A DNA stretch of 15,145 nucleotides from an uncultured Collinsella sp. Its GTDB lineage: Bacteria > Actinomycetota > Coriobacteriia > Coriobacteriales > Coriobacteriaceae. The translations under genes and the position numbers were made by a program. The stretch's first letter is position 1, and each line of letters opens with the position of its first letter. Under the pieces are notes generated by a model. The model was not told the DNA's origin. It did no database searches and worked only from the letters and a program-made list of their open reading frames with translations. Shown one piece after another: positions 1 through 6,703 of the stretch. The DNA lies in assembly GCA_900542635.1 (NCBI GenBank), contig UQOJ01000050.1, forward strand, positions 1 through 15,145, read 5' to 3'.

Positions 1-47
1 GAGATTCGCCTTAGTCTCGTGGGCTCGGAGATGTGTATAAGAGACAG
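1..47 (+). other. Untrimmed Illumina Nextera (P7/i7) adapter, not genomic
   Basis: Bases 1-5 match the end of the P7 oligo. Bases 6-13 (TCGCCTTA) match the i7 index of Nextera adapter N701. Bases 14-47 are the Nextera read-2 adapter, ending in the 19-bp Tn5 mosaic end AGATGTGTATAAGAGACAG (29-47). Genomic sequence starts at 48. Any protein predicted across this point, such as one beginning MGSEMCIRDR, is an artefact. Confidence 0.98.
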
Positions 48-75
48 GGACAGGCTTATTACCGATACGAGACAC
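48..75 (-). CDS. rplF: Ribosomal protein L6, first nine codons only (contig end)
   Basis: The minus strand downstream of rpsH has a Shine-Dalgarno AAAGGAG (82-88). It is followed by a GTG start (73-75) and the residues MSRIGNKPV, which is the typical N-terminus of bacterial L6 (MSRIGKKPI-like). The reading frame is cut at base 48 by the sequencing adapter. The position right after rpsH is the standard place for rplF in the spc operon. L6 is a large-subunit protein near the sarcin-ricin loop. The fragment is short, but frame, start, ribosome binding site and gene order all agree. Confidence 0.9.
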
Positions 76-108
76 GGTGATCTCCTTTCCTTCTACCTAC
101 CGAGCGAA

Positions 109-507
109 TTACCAGACGTAAGCGATGATCTCGCCGCCGACGTTGTGCTTGCGAGCATCGCGGTCGGTCATGACGCCATGGCTGGTGGAAATAATGGCGG
201 TACCAAGGCCACCGCGGACGCGGGGCATGTCGGCAACGCCGGTGTACTTACGCAGGCCCGGCTTGGAAATGCGGCGGATGCCGTTGATGACCTTAGCCTT
301 CTTGGGACCATACTTAAGCGTGATGTGCAGAGTCTTCTGGGGAACGGTGTCCTCGACATCGTAGCCCTCGATGTAGCCCTCCTCGTGCAGAACACGAGCG
401 ATCTCGACGAGCTTCTTGCTGCTCGGCATGGAGACCGTGGCCTTGTTCACAGAGTTAGCGTTACGGATGCGCGTAAGCATATCTGCGATCGGGTCTGTAA
501 GGTTCAT
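109..507 (-). CDS. rpsH: Small-subunit ribosomal protein S8
   Basis: This 132-residue protein has the usual length for bacterial S8. It starts MNLTDPIADMLTRIRNA and ends with the conserved C-terminal block GGLGTAIISTSHGVMTDRDA...GGEIIAYVW. S8 binds the central domain of 16S rRNA early in 30S assembly, and in many bacteria it also represses its own operon. The ATG is preceded by GAAGGAG at a normal distance. It lies between rpsN and rplF as in the canonical spc operon. The gap to rpsN is rather long, 119 nt, and holds a stem-loop. Confidence 0.98.
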   Translation of the reverse strand: MNLTDPIADMLTRIRNANSVNKATVSMPSSKKLVEIARVLHEEGYIEGYDVEDTVPQKTLHITLKYGPKKAKVINGIRRISKPGLRKYTGVADMPRVRGGLGTAIISTSHGVMTDRDARKHNVGGEIIAYVW

Positions 508-548
508 ACAGATTCTCCTTCGTTCTTGATGAACACGTGCTCTTGGTT

Positions 549-571
549 CTTCGCCGCCCTTAACGGCAAAG
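549..571 (-). other. RNA stem-loop in the rpsN-rpsH spacer
   Basis: On the transcribed minus strand CTTTGCCG (571-564) can pair with CGGCGAAG (556-549), giving 8 bp with one G-U around a 7-nt loop. There is no U-tract, so it is not a terminator. It could be a processing or translational-control element ahead of rpsH. S8 autoregulation is known in other bacteria, but no S8 site was demonstrated here. Confidence 0.35.
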
Positions 572-626
572 CCTTTTTAGCGCGTTTTCCCTGTTCCAAA
601 CTGATGCTTGAAACGCTGGTAGTGAC

Positions 627-812
627 TTACCAGCTGGCCTTCTTAACGCCGGGAAGCTCGCCCTTGAGTGCAAGCTCGCGGAAGCAGACACGGCACAGGC
701 CGAACTTGCGGTACACAGAGTGCGGACGGCCGCAGCGCTGGCAGCGCGTGTACTCACGAGTAGAGAACTTCTGCTTGCGATTGCACTTGACGATCATCGA
801 TGTCTTAGCCAC
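627..812 (-). CDS. rpsZ: Small-subunit ribosomal protein S14, zinc-binding (type Z)
   Basis: This 61-residue protein is the short, zinc-containing form of S14. The four zinc ligands are intact as C24-x2-C27 and C40-x2-C43, within RCQRCGRPHSVYRKFGLCRVC. It ends GELPGVKKASW, the usual S14 C-terminus. S14 assembles late into the head of the 30S subunit. The start is a GTG (810-812) placed 6 nt after a strong GAGGAGG; the internal ATG at codon 6 has no such site. It lies between rplE and rpsH, the normal spc order. Annotators also call this gene rpsN. Confidence 0.97.
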   Translation of the reverse strand: MAKTSMIVKCNRKQKFSTREYTRCQRCGRPHSVYRKFGLCRVCFRELALKGELPGVKKASW

Positions 813-846
813 TTATATCCTCCTCACATAGAGTATTGTTCGCCCC

Positions 847-876
847 AAGCGCCGCCCCCTTGTGGGAACGGCGCTT
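847..876 (-). other. Stem-loop between rplE and rpsN
   Basis: AAGCGCCG (847-854) and CGGCGCTT (869-876) form a perfect 8-bp stem, extended inside by CCC/GGG pairing. The transcribed strand shows no U-run after it, so read-through into rpsN is expected. It may act in RNA stability or processing. Confidence 0.45.
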
Positions 877-891
877 ATAGGGCAGGTGAAC

Positions 892-1449
892 CTATTTCTT
901 GAACGGGAAACCGAAGGCGTCCAGAAGGGCCTTGGCCTCCTCATCGGTGTTGGCGGTGGTCACGAAAGTGATGTCCATACCACGCTGGTGATCGACGGAG
1001 TCGAAGTCGATCTCGGGGAAGATGAGCTGCTCGGTGACGCCCATGGAGAAGTTACCACGGCCGTCGAAGCTCTTGGCGGAGATGCCGCGGAAGTCGCGGA
1101 TACGGGGGATCGCGACGGAGGTCAGACGATCGAAGAACTCCCACATACGGTCGCCACGCAGGGTAACCTTGCAGCCGATCGGCATACCAGCGCGCAGGCG
1201 GAAGGTAGCGATGGACTTGCGGGCACGGGTGATCATCGGCTGCTGGCCGGTGATGGCGCGCAGGTCGCGCACGGCACCGTCGATGGCCTTGGAATCGGTA
1301 GCGGCCTCGCCGACACCCATGTTCACGACGATCTTCTCAAACTTGGGGATCATCATGACGTTCTCGTACTGGAACTTGTCCTGAAGCTGCTGCTTGACCT
1401 CGTTGTTGTACTTGGTCTTCAGACGCGGCACATACTTCTCTTCTGCCAT
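892..1449 (-). CDS. rplE: Large-subunit ribosomal protein L5
   Basis: This 185-residue protein has a normal L5 length. It contains the conserved blocks MIPKFEKIVVNMGVGEA, KSIATFRLRAGMPIGCKVTLRGDRMWEFFDRL and the C-terminal GMDITFVTTANTDEEAKALLDAFGFPF. L5 binds 5S rRNA and contacts the P-site tRNA. The start codon is an ATG preceded by AAGAAGGAG. It heads the local ribosomal block, followed on the same strand by rpsN, rpsH and rplF. Unusually, rplX is not found upstream. A candidate promoter about 140 bp upstream could make rplE the first gene of its transcript. Confidence 0.98.
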   Translation of the reverse strand: MAEEKYVPRLKTKYNNEVKQQLQDKFQYENVMMIPKFEKIVVNMGVGEAATDSKAIDGAVRDLRAITGQQPMITRARKSIATFRLRAGMPIGCKVTLRGDRMWEFFDRLTSVAIPRIRDFRGISAKSFDGRGNFSMGVTEQLIFPEIDFDSVDHQRGMDITFVTTANTDEEAKALLDAFGFPFKK

Positions 1450-1676
1450 TGTTCACTCCTTCTTGGGGTTTTAAGCACGGGGCGTGGCCACGATGGGTTG
1501 TCCTCGTGCCTCCTGGCTGCATCCGCGCCGCTCATGGCATTTTGCGGTTTGGACTCGACACAGCAGGAGCCGACAAAACAATCGGTACTATACGCGCATC
1601 GTGAGCGTATTTCCAGAAAAACCTCGTCTGCCTGCACAACTCCACAACTCCCCCGCACAAATGGGTCCCAACAAGC
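1450..1676. other. Gap upstream of rplE, no gene recognised
   Basis: No ribosomal protein remnant (rplX or other) was recognised in any frame. On the minus strand it holds a candidate promoter, a short dyad just after it (CCGA...TCGG, 1570-1585), and an imperfect stem from GCACGAGG and CCCCGTGC between about 1467 and 1510. Together these would make a structured 5' leader of about 130 nt for rplE. Confidence 0.5.
1587..1615 (-). promoter_or_regulatory. Candidate sigma-70 type promoter for rplE
   Basis: On the minus strand a -35 hexamer TGGAAA (1615-1610) lies 17 bp from a -10 hexamer TATAGT (1592-1587). These match the consensus at 4/6 and 5/6. Transcription would start near 1580 and give a leader of about 130 nt before rplE. 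Confidence 0.5.
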
Positions 1677-1743
1677 AGTTGCGGTGAAATAGGGACTGTT
1701 TGGCGGCCTAACAGGCTTAAACAGTCCGTATTTCACCGCAACT
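1677..1743. repeat. Intergenic palindromic (REP/MITE-like) element
   Basis: Two 25-bp arms (1677-1701 and 1719-1743) are inverted repeats with a single mismatch. A small inner hairpin GCCT-AAC-AGGC (1706-1716) sits in the loop. The arm contains the core AGGGACTGTTT. There is no U-tract on either side, so it is not a standard terminator. It separates the end of xdhC from the rplE leader. Confidence 0.75.
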
Positions 1744-1760
1744 TATTGGTGGGGATCCGA

Positions 1761-2804
1761 TTAGCGCTTGCGGGGGACGAGTTTGGTGCGGCGCAGGTGG
1801 ATCATCTCGGCGGCGATGGAGATGGCGATCTCCTTGGGGTCCTCGGCCTCGATGGCAACGCCGATCGGAAGGTGCAGCTCGTCGATCTGGTCCTGCGTAA
1901 AACCTTCCTGCTCCAGGCGGGCACGCACAAAGGCCGTCTTGCGGCGCGAACCCAGACAGCCCAGATAGGCAGGCTTGGCACGCATGGCCTGAATCACCAC
2001 GTCGATATCGGACTTGTGACCCGCCGTGGCGACGACCACCAAGTCGCGCGGACCGATGGGACACAGCTCACTCAGGTTCTTGTAATCGACCAAGCGACGA
2101 TCGTAGACACCGGGCACCCAATCGGGGGTCAGCGTGCCGGGGCGGTCGTCGCACGCCACGACGGCAAAGCCCGCCGCCGTGAGCACGCGCGCCGTCGCGG
2201 CGCCCACGTGTCCGCAGCCAAAGATGTAGGTCAGGCCCTCGGGGCAGAGCGTCTCGATGTGCGCCGCGGGAATCTCAGAGGCAGCGTTGGTGTAGGTGAC
2301 GTTACTCCCCTCCTCCACCAGTGAAAGCCCGGGGCAGCCCGCAATGGTATGGCGCGATGCCTCGCCATGGTACTCGGCCACATCGCCCTCGAGCGCGCTC
2401 GCGATAAACGGCTCAAAGTCGATGACGAAGTCGCCGATGCGCCGATAGACCAAGACGTCGGCAATTTCCCGGAACAACGGTGCCTGGGTCGCATCCAGAT
2501 GCAGATAGCACAGGCAAATGGCTCCGCCGCAGATCATGCCGGTATCGGAGTTCTCGCCGCCCATGGTGTAGCGGACCAGACGCGACTGTCCCGCGCTCAG
2601 GAGTTCGCGCGCCTCATCCAGCGCAAAGAGCTCAATCTTGCCGCCGCCGATAGTGCCCGCCTGGCTGCCGTCGGCAAAGACGGCCATCCAGGCGCCCACG
2701 CCGCGCGGCGACGACCCCGCCGTGCCGGCCACGACCACGAGCTCGCACGTCTCGCCAGCACGCAGGGCGGCAAGCGCCGCATTCACAACATCGAGCTTTT
2801 CCAT
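1761..2804 (-). CDS. xdhC: XdhC/CoxI family molybdenum-hydroxylase accessory protein
   Basis: This 347-residue, two-domain protein belongs to the XdhC family. Its members bind molybdenum cofactor, promote its sulfuration and help insert it into xanthine dehydrogenase-type enzymes. The N-terminal XdhC/CoxI domain (about 1-100) shows GSSPRGVGAWM (30-40), GTIGGGKIELF and DTGMICGG (87-94). The C-terminal XdhC_C domain starts near 190 and has a Rossmann-like nucleotide motif FGCGHVGAATA (195-205). It starts 9 nt after yqeB stops and shares its transcript; the start ATG follows GAAGGCGG. The enzyme it would serve is not in this window. The family is clear, but the exact substrate enzyme is unknown. 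Confidence 0.9.
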   Translation of the reverse strand: MEKLDVVNAALAALRAGETCELVVVAGTAGSSPRGVGAWMAVFADGSQAGTIGGGKIELFALDEARELLSAGQSRLVRYTMGGENSDTGMICGGAICLCYLHLDATQAPLFREIADVLVYRRIGDFVIDFEPFIASALEGDVAEYHGEASRHTIAGCPGLSLVEEGSNVTYTNAASEIPAAHIETLCPEGLTYIFGCGHVGAATARVLTAAGFAVVACDDRPGTLTPDWVPGVYDRRLVDYKNLSELCPIGPRDLVVVATAGHKSDIDVVIQAMRAKPAYLGCLGSRRKTAFVRARLEQEGFTQDQIDELHLPIGVAIEAEDPKEIAISIAAEMIHLRRTKLVPRKR

Positions 2805-2813
2805 TGCCGCCTT

Positions 2814-3608
2814 CTATCCTCTAAAGATATCGGTGAGCATAGCGAGTGCCTCGAGCACGCCGCCGCCGACCGACGTCGCCTTGTCCGAAATGTAGTTGAT
2901 ATAGCTGGCATCGCCGCGCGGATCGACATCGGCGCATTTAAAGCCCTCGGTCACCTGCACGCCGTTCGCCAAAAGCCCGCGCAGACAGCCATCGATCTGC
3001 GTGCGCATGGGCGTATCGCCCGCGTAGCCAATCACGTCTCCGGCGCGCACGATGTCGCCGATTGCGCGGTCGGACCGAAACACGCCGGCGGCGGGGCTGT
3101 GGATAACACGCTCTTTGCCATAGCCAGCGATAATGCCCGGCACGCCCGTGTTGGGCTGGGGTGAACCTTGGGTAATGACACGGCCCAGGAAATGCCCGCG
3201 CATGGTCTCGACCACGGCGTCGCAATCGACCGGCGCGGTAAAGCCCGGCCCCACGGCGATGACGGTAGGCGCCATGTCGCGCGTGGTGCCCAGGTTGCGC
3301 TTGGCCAGAATCGCGTCGACCACAGCCGCGGGTTTAAGCTCATCGAGCATCTTGGCCTGAGGGTCCACCACGACGGCAACATCCCCCGCTTGGGTAATCT
3401 CGAGCGCCTCTGCCGGCGTCTGCGCCAAGCGAGCGCGAATGCCCTCGACCTGGACCTCGCCCAGGCGAATAGCCTCGCAAAAACTGATTGTGCGGCGGAT
3501 GCACGTGGGAACCGCGATATCGGCCATAACGACCGACACGCCGGCGCGCACCAAGCGAGCGGCGACACCCGTGGCGATATCGCCGGCGCCGCGAACATAA
3601 ATGAGCAT
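2814..3608 (-). CDS. yqeB: Selenium-dependent molybdenum hydroxylase maturation protein YqeB
   Basis: This 264-residue protein matches the YqeB/EF2563 family, which occurs in genomes with selenium-dependent molybdenum hydroxylases. It is thought to act in selenium labelling or maturation of the cofactor; the exact reaction is not established. The N-terminus has a Rossmann-like GAGDIATGVAARLVRAG (7-23). Family-typical blocks follow: TVIAVGPGFTAPVDCDAVVETMRGH, QGSPQPNTG and a C-terminal GGGVLEALAML. The ATG is preceded by GGGAGG at 10 nt. It is divergent from yqeC and followed 9 nt later by xdhC, so the two form a small operon. Confidence 0.9.
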   Translation of the reverse strand: MLIYVRGAGDIATGVAARLVRAGVSVVMADIAVPTCIRRTISFCEAIRLGEVQVEGIRARLAQTPAEALEITQAGDVAVVVDPQAKMLDELKPAAVVDAILAKRNLGTTRDMAPTVIAVGPGFTAPVDCDAVVETMRGHFLGRVITQGSPQPNTGVPGIIAGYGKERVIHSPAAGVFRSDRAIGDIVRAGDVIGYAGDTPMRTQIDGCLRGLLANGVQVTEGFKCADVDPRGDASYINYISDKATSVGGGVLEALAMLTDIFRG

Positions 3609-3710
3609 TCCCGGGGCACCTCCCTGTGCTACGGTTTGAGCAGAGCAAAAGCGGTTCGACCGCTACTCTGATGATTATTTATTATCACAGTATTATACGG
3701 CGGTGAACAG
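3609..3710. promoter_or_regulatory. Divergent yqeB/yqeC control region with a dyad
   Basis: These 102 bp separate the two divergent maturation genes. AGCGGT-TCG-ACCGCT (3650-3664) is a perfect 15-bp dyad that could be an operator or a small hairpin. An AT-rich stretch (3670-3700) contains TATTAT on the plus strand and a perfect TATAAT on the minus strand, so both directions have possible -10 elements. No convincing -35 was found for either. Confidence 0.45.
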
Positions 3711-4448
3711 ATGGAAACGGTTAGCGGCAATCTTGCCTCGGCGCTCATGATCGAGCCAGGCATTACCGCGATTATCGGCAGCGGCGGCAAGTCGACGTTG
3801 CTCAAGACGCTGGGTCTCGAGCTCATGCGCGCCGGCGGCAGGGTGCTTCTCTGTACCACCACGCACATGTTTCCCGTCGCCGGTGTGCCATGGGACGGGT
3901 CGAATCGTCGCCTGGACGCCGCGCCTTGGAAGCCGCGCGCCTCGCATGTCCCCGGTTGCACCTGCGAGGCCTGCGCGGGCCTTGCACGCGGAGGCATCTG
4001 CCAGGCAGGCATCTTGGACCCGGAGACAGGCAAGCTCTCCGCCCCCGCGGAGCCACTCGGCGAGCTGGCACAGCGCTTTGACTATGTGTTGGCCGAGGCA
4101 GACGGTAGCAAGCGACTCCCGCTCAAGGCGCATGCCGCCTGGGAGCCGGTAATTCCCGCCGGGACGGCCAACGTCATCTGGCTCGTCGGCGCCTCGGGGC
4201 TCGGCAAGCCCATCAACGAAGCCGTCCACCGCCCCGAGCTCTTTTGCGAGCGTTGCGGCTGCGAGCCCACCGACACTGCCACCCCAGAGCGCGTCGCCAT
4301 GGTGCTCAATGCCGAGCTGCAGATGCTGAACCTCAACAATGCCCGCATCATGCTCAACCAAGCCGACACACTTGCCGACTCAACGATGGCAGATCGCTTC
4401 GAGGCAGTCCTCGACCGTCCCATCATCGCCACCAGCCTCAAGGGGTAG
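3711..4448 (+). CDS. yqeC: Selenium-dependent hydroxylase accessory protein YqeC
   Basis: This 245-residue protein belongs to the YqeC family, which co-occurs with yqeB and selenium-dependent molybdenum hydroxylases; its reaction is not established. A P-loop-like IIGSGGKSTLLKTL lies at 21-34, then TTTHMF (49-54) and EADGSKRLPLKAHAAWEPVIP (129-149). It carries two cysteine clusters, C83-x-C85-x2-C88 plus C97, and C179-x2-C182-x-C184, which could bind a metal. GGCGGTG lies 5 nt before the ATG. The TAG stop (4446-4448) lies inside a long inverted repeat, so the last residues may have been set by repeat insertion. It faces hyuA tail to tail. Confidence 0.88.
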   Translation: METVSGNLASALMIEPGITAIIGSGGKSTLLKTLGLELMRAGGRVLLCTTTHMFPVAGVPWDGSNRRLDAAPWKPRASHVPGCTCEACAGLARGGICQAGILDPETGKLSAPAEPLGELAQRFDYVLAEADGSKRLPLKAHAAWEPVIPAGTANVIWLVGASGLGKPINEAVHRPELFCERCGCEPTDTATPERVAMVLNAELQMLNLNNARIMLNQADTLADSTMADRFEAVLDRPIIATSLKG

Positions 4449-4547
4449 CTAATTTGGGACGGGGCTCTTTTAGCTACCCCATGTTGAGAGAAAAATCATC
4501 AGGCAGGCAAGGGTAGCTAAAAGAGCCCCGTCCCAAATTAGCTACCC
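4443..4547. repeat. 37-bp perfect inverted repeat between yqeC and hyuA
   Basis: Arms 4443-4479 and 4511-4547 are perfectly complementary over 37 bp around a 31-nt spacer. Each arm is itself bounded by GGGTAGCTA and TAGCTACCC, so each can also fold alone. The core is TTTGGGACGGGGCTCTTTT. It fills almost the whole space between two convergent genes and could act as a bidirectional terminator, although it lacks a U-tract. It looks like a mobile REP/MITE-type palindrome. Confidence 0.85.
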
Positions 4548-4561
4548 TGGCGGCCTTCCTG

Positions 4562-5929
4562 CTAGCGGGGCACGTAGCGACCGGGCTGGGCTCCGGTGGG
4601 CTCGCCGTCGCGTGCCGCCAGCACGCCGTTCACAAACACGGCCTTGGCGCGGCCATGTGCCTCAAAGCCCTCGAGCGGCGTGTAGTCCACGGCCTGATGC
4701 TGCGTCGCGGCGCTGATCGTCCAACGCGCGCAAGGATCCCACACGCACACGTCGGCATCGGAGCCCTCGGCAAGACAGCCCTTGCGCGGATACATGCCAA
4801 ACACGCGCGCCGGGTTCTCGCTCATCAAGCGGCAGAGGTCCTCGGGTCCCAGCTGTCCCTCAAAGCTCGTGGCAATCGCGACGGGACGATGCTCCACGCC
4901 GGGCCCGCCGTTGGGAATCGCGCGGAAATCGTCGCGCCCGCGGTCCTTTTGCCCGTGCAGGTTAAAGCTGCAATGATCGGTCGCAATCGTATCGATCTCG
5001 CCGGCCACAAGCGCCTCGCGCAGTGCCGCACGGTCACCGGCATGGCGCAGCGGCGGGCTCATCACGTACTTGGCGCCCGCAAAGCCGTCCTCGCCCTGCT
5101 CCAGATAGCAGGTGTCGTCAAGCATCAGATATTGGGGGCAGGTCTCGACATAGATATTCTTCTGCCCGCGCGCTTTGGCAGCACGAATGGCCCCGAGCCC
5201 CAACTTGGTCGAAAGGTGCACCACGTTGACTGGGGCGTCGCCGGCCAGGTGCGCCAGATACAGCAGGCGGCTCACGGCTTCGGCCTCACACACGTCCGGG
5301 CGGCTGAGCGCATGCCCCTCGGGCCCATGAATCCCCTGCTCGTACACGCGCTTCTGCAGCTCATTCACCAGCGTACCGTTCTCGCAATGCACGCACAGTA
5401 TGCCGCCAATACGCTTGAGCTCCTCGAGCACCTCGAGCGTCTCGGCATCGTCCAGGCGCAAATGATCGTAGGCAAAGTAGGTCTTAAACGACGATACGCC
5501 CGCCTCGCGCATAGCCGAAAGATCGGCGCGGTTGCGTTCATTCCACTCGGCGAGTGCCATATGAAAGGCGTAGTTGGCCGTGCAGGTTCCGTCGGCACGG
5601 CGATGCCACTCGGCCAAGGCATCGGGCATGGTCACGCCGCGATCAGCCGTCGCGTAGTCCACGATGGTCGTCGTACCGCCGCAGGCAGCCGCACGCGTGC
5701 CGGTTTCAAAGCTATCGGCCGTCCAATCCATGCCAGTCCAGCACTGCATGTGCGTGTGGCCGTCGATAAAGCCGGGGAACACCCAACAGTCGGTGGCGTC
5801 CTGGACGGTATCGCCCTCGCCCGGCTCGATTGCCGCGGCAATCCGCACAATCTTATCGCCCTCCATGGCAAGATCGGCGCGGCGAAGCCCCTGGGGCGTC
5901 ACAAGCGCGCCGTTTTTGATGATGATCAT
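4562..5929 (-). CDS. hyuA: Hydantoinase/dihydropyrimidinase (cyclic amidohydrolase)
   Basis: This 455-residue enzyme of the amidohydrolase superfamily is close to E. coli HyuA (YgeZ). It hydrolyses cyclic amide rings such as hydantoins or dihydropyrimidines. The metal-site residues are all present: H58 and H60 in FIDGHTH, the lysine expected to be carbamylated K149 (SSFKTYF), H181 (VHCENG), H238 (VVHLST) and D318 (ATDHCSFN). The ATG is 5 nt after AAGGAG. The TAA stop of mocA overlaps that Shine-Dalgarno sequence, so the two are probably translationally coupled. In E. coli the same gene lies beside ygeWXY and yqeBC. The natural substrate is inferred from context to be a purine-ring or ureide intermediate, which is not proven. 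Confidence 0.92.
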   Translation of the reverse strand: MIIIKNGALVTPQGLRRADLAMEGDKIVRIAAAIEPGEGDTVQDATDCWVFPGFIDGHTHMQCWTGMDWTADSFETGTRAAACGGTTTIVDYATADRGVTMPDALAEWHRRADGTCTANYAFHMALAEWNERNRADLSAMREAGVSSFKTYFAYDHLRLDDAETLEVLEELKRIGGILCVHCENGTLVNELQKRVYEQGIHGPEGHALSRPDVCEAEAVSRLLYLAHLAGDAPVNVVHLSTKLGLGAIRAAKARGQKNIYVETCPQYLMLDDTCYLEQGEDGFAGAKYVMSPPLRHAGDRAALREALVAGEIDTIATDHCSFNLHGQKDRGRDDFRAIPNGGPGVEHRPVAIATSFEGQLGPEDLCRLMSENPARVFGMYPRKGCLAEGSDADVCVWDPCARWTISAATQHQAVDYTPLEGFEAHGRAKAVFVNGVLAARDGEPTGAQPGRYVPR

Positions 5930-5938
5930 AATTGCTCC

Positions 5939-6553
5939 TTATTGATTGATGCAGTTGGCCACGCGATCAAAATACGAGCAGGCGGCGATATGCTCCGTTA
6001 TGCGTTGCTGTCCCTTGGCGGTATCGACGTCCCACAGCTCGTAGGCACGCGCCTCGACCAGCACCACGTCGGTACGGTCCTTGAGGATCGAACCGCCGCC
6101 GTCCTTGCCCTCAAGACGTATGAGCGCATCGAACAGTTCCGCCGGAAAGAGCACCGGGCTCGAAGGCTCACCGTTGCACGCAAGACGCACCGGATGCTTG
6201 CGGCCACACTCGTCAAATGCACGAACCATAGCCTCAAAAGAATCCGAACTCACGAGCGGCTGGTCGCCCGGCAAAAAGAGGCAACCTTTCCAGTTGCGTT
6301 CGACTCCCCACGAAAGGCCCGCACGGACGCTTTCGCTGCGCAGCTCGCCATCGTGCAGCACGCACGGGCAATGCTTGTCCTCGCAAATCTGGGCGACCTC
6401 GGGCCAACGCGTCGAAACCACGGCGTCAAAGCCCTGGGGAACCGAATCGATGGTCCGGGCAATCAGCGGCTCGCCATAGATATCGGCAAGCATCTTGTTA
6501 GAGCCAAACCGCTTGCCCTCGCCCGAAGCCATAATGACGCATCCAAGTTTCAT
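5939..6553 (-). CDS. mocA: Molybdenum cofactor cytidylyltransferase-like protein (MocA/YgfJ)
   Basis: This 204-residue nucleotidyltransferase starts MKLGCVIMASGEGKRFGSNKML, a variant of the LAAGxSxRMGxxKLL nucleotide-binding motif. It also has FLPGDQPLVS (93-102). E. coli MocA makes molybdopterin cytosine dinucleotide for XDH-type enzymes, and the YgfJ group is tied to selenium-dependent hydroxylases. I chose the ATG at 6553 because GGGGAGG lies just before it. A longer frame from 6607 adds 18 unconserved residues and has no such site. It follows a terminator and a 150-nt gap after ygeW and is coupled to hyuA, 9 nt away. Confidence 0.87.
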   Translation of the reverse strand: MKLGCVIMASGEGKRFGSNKMLADIYGEPLIARTIDSVPQGFDAVVSTRWPEVAQICEDKHCPCVLHDGELRSESVRAGLSWGVERNWKGCLFLPGDQPLVSSDSFEAMVRAFDECGRKHPVRLACNGEPSSPVLFPAELFDALIRLEGKDGGGSILKDRTDVVLVEARAYELWDVDTAKGQQRITEHIAACSYFDRVANCINQ

Positions 6554-6640
6554 GGTGATACCTCCCCTGAAACCATCGTACCCATAACTCGCGCCGCGGG
6601 CATCCACATCGAAAGCGCTTATCCCACACGCCCGCGATGC

Positions 6641-6680
6641 AAAAAAGGGGCACCCCGCCGGTTGGCAGAGCGCCCCCTTT
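6641..6680 (-). terminator. Rho-independent terminator after ygeW
   Basis: On the minus strand, AAAGGGG-G-C pairs with GCCCCTTT around a 20-odd-nt loop, and the transcript continues into a run of six T. It lies 24 nt after the ygeW stop and separates ygeX-ygeY-ygeW from mocA-hyuA. Confidence 0.8.
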
Positions 6681-6703
6681 ACATGGCTTACCTCAACCCG
6701 GCT

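Noticed and set aside
19..831. Plus-strand open frame beginning inside the adapter
   Set aside because: It starts in synthetic adapter sequence and runs antisense to rpsH and rpsN.
4443..4547. CRISPR-like repeat pair
   Set aside because: Only two copies, in inverted orientation, with no spacer array or cas genes.
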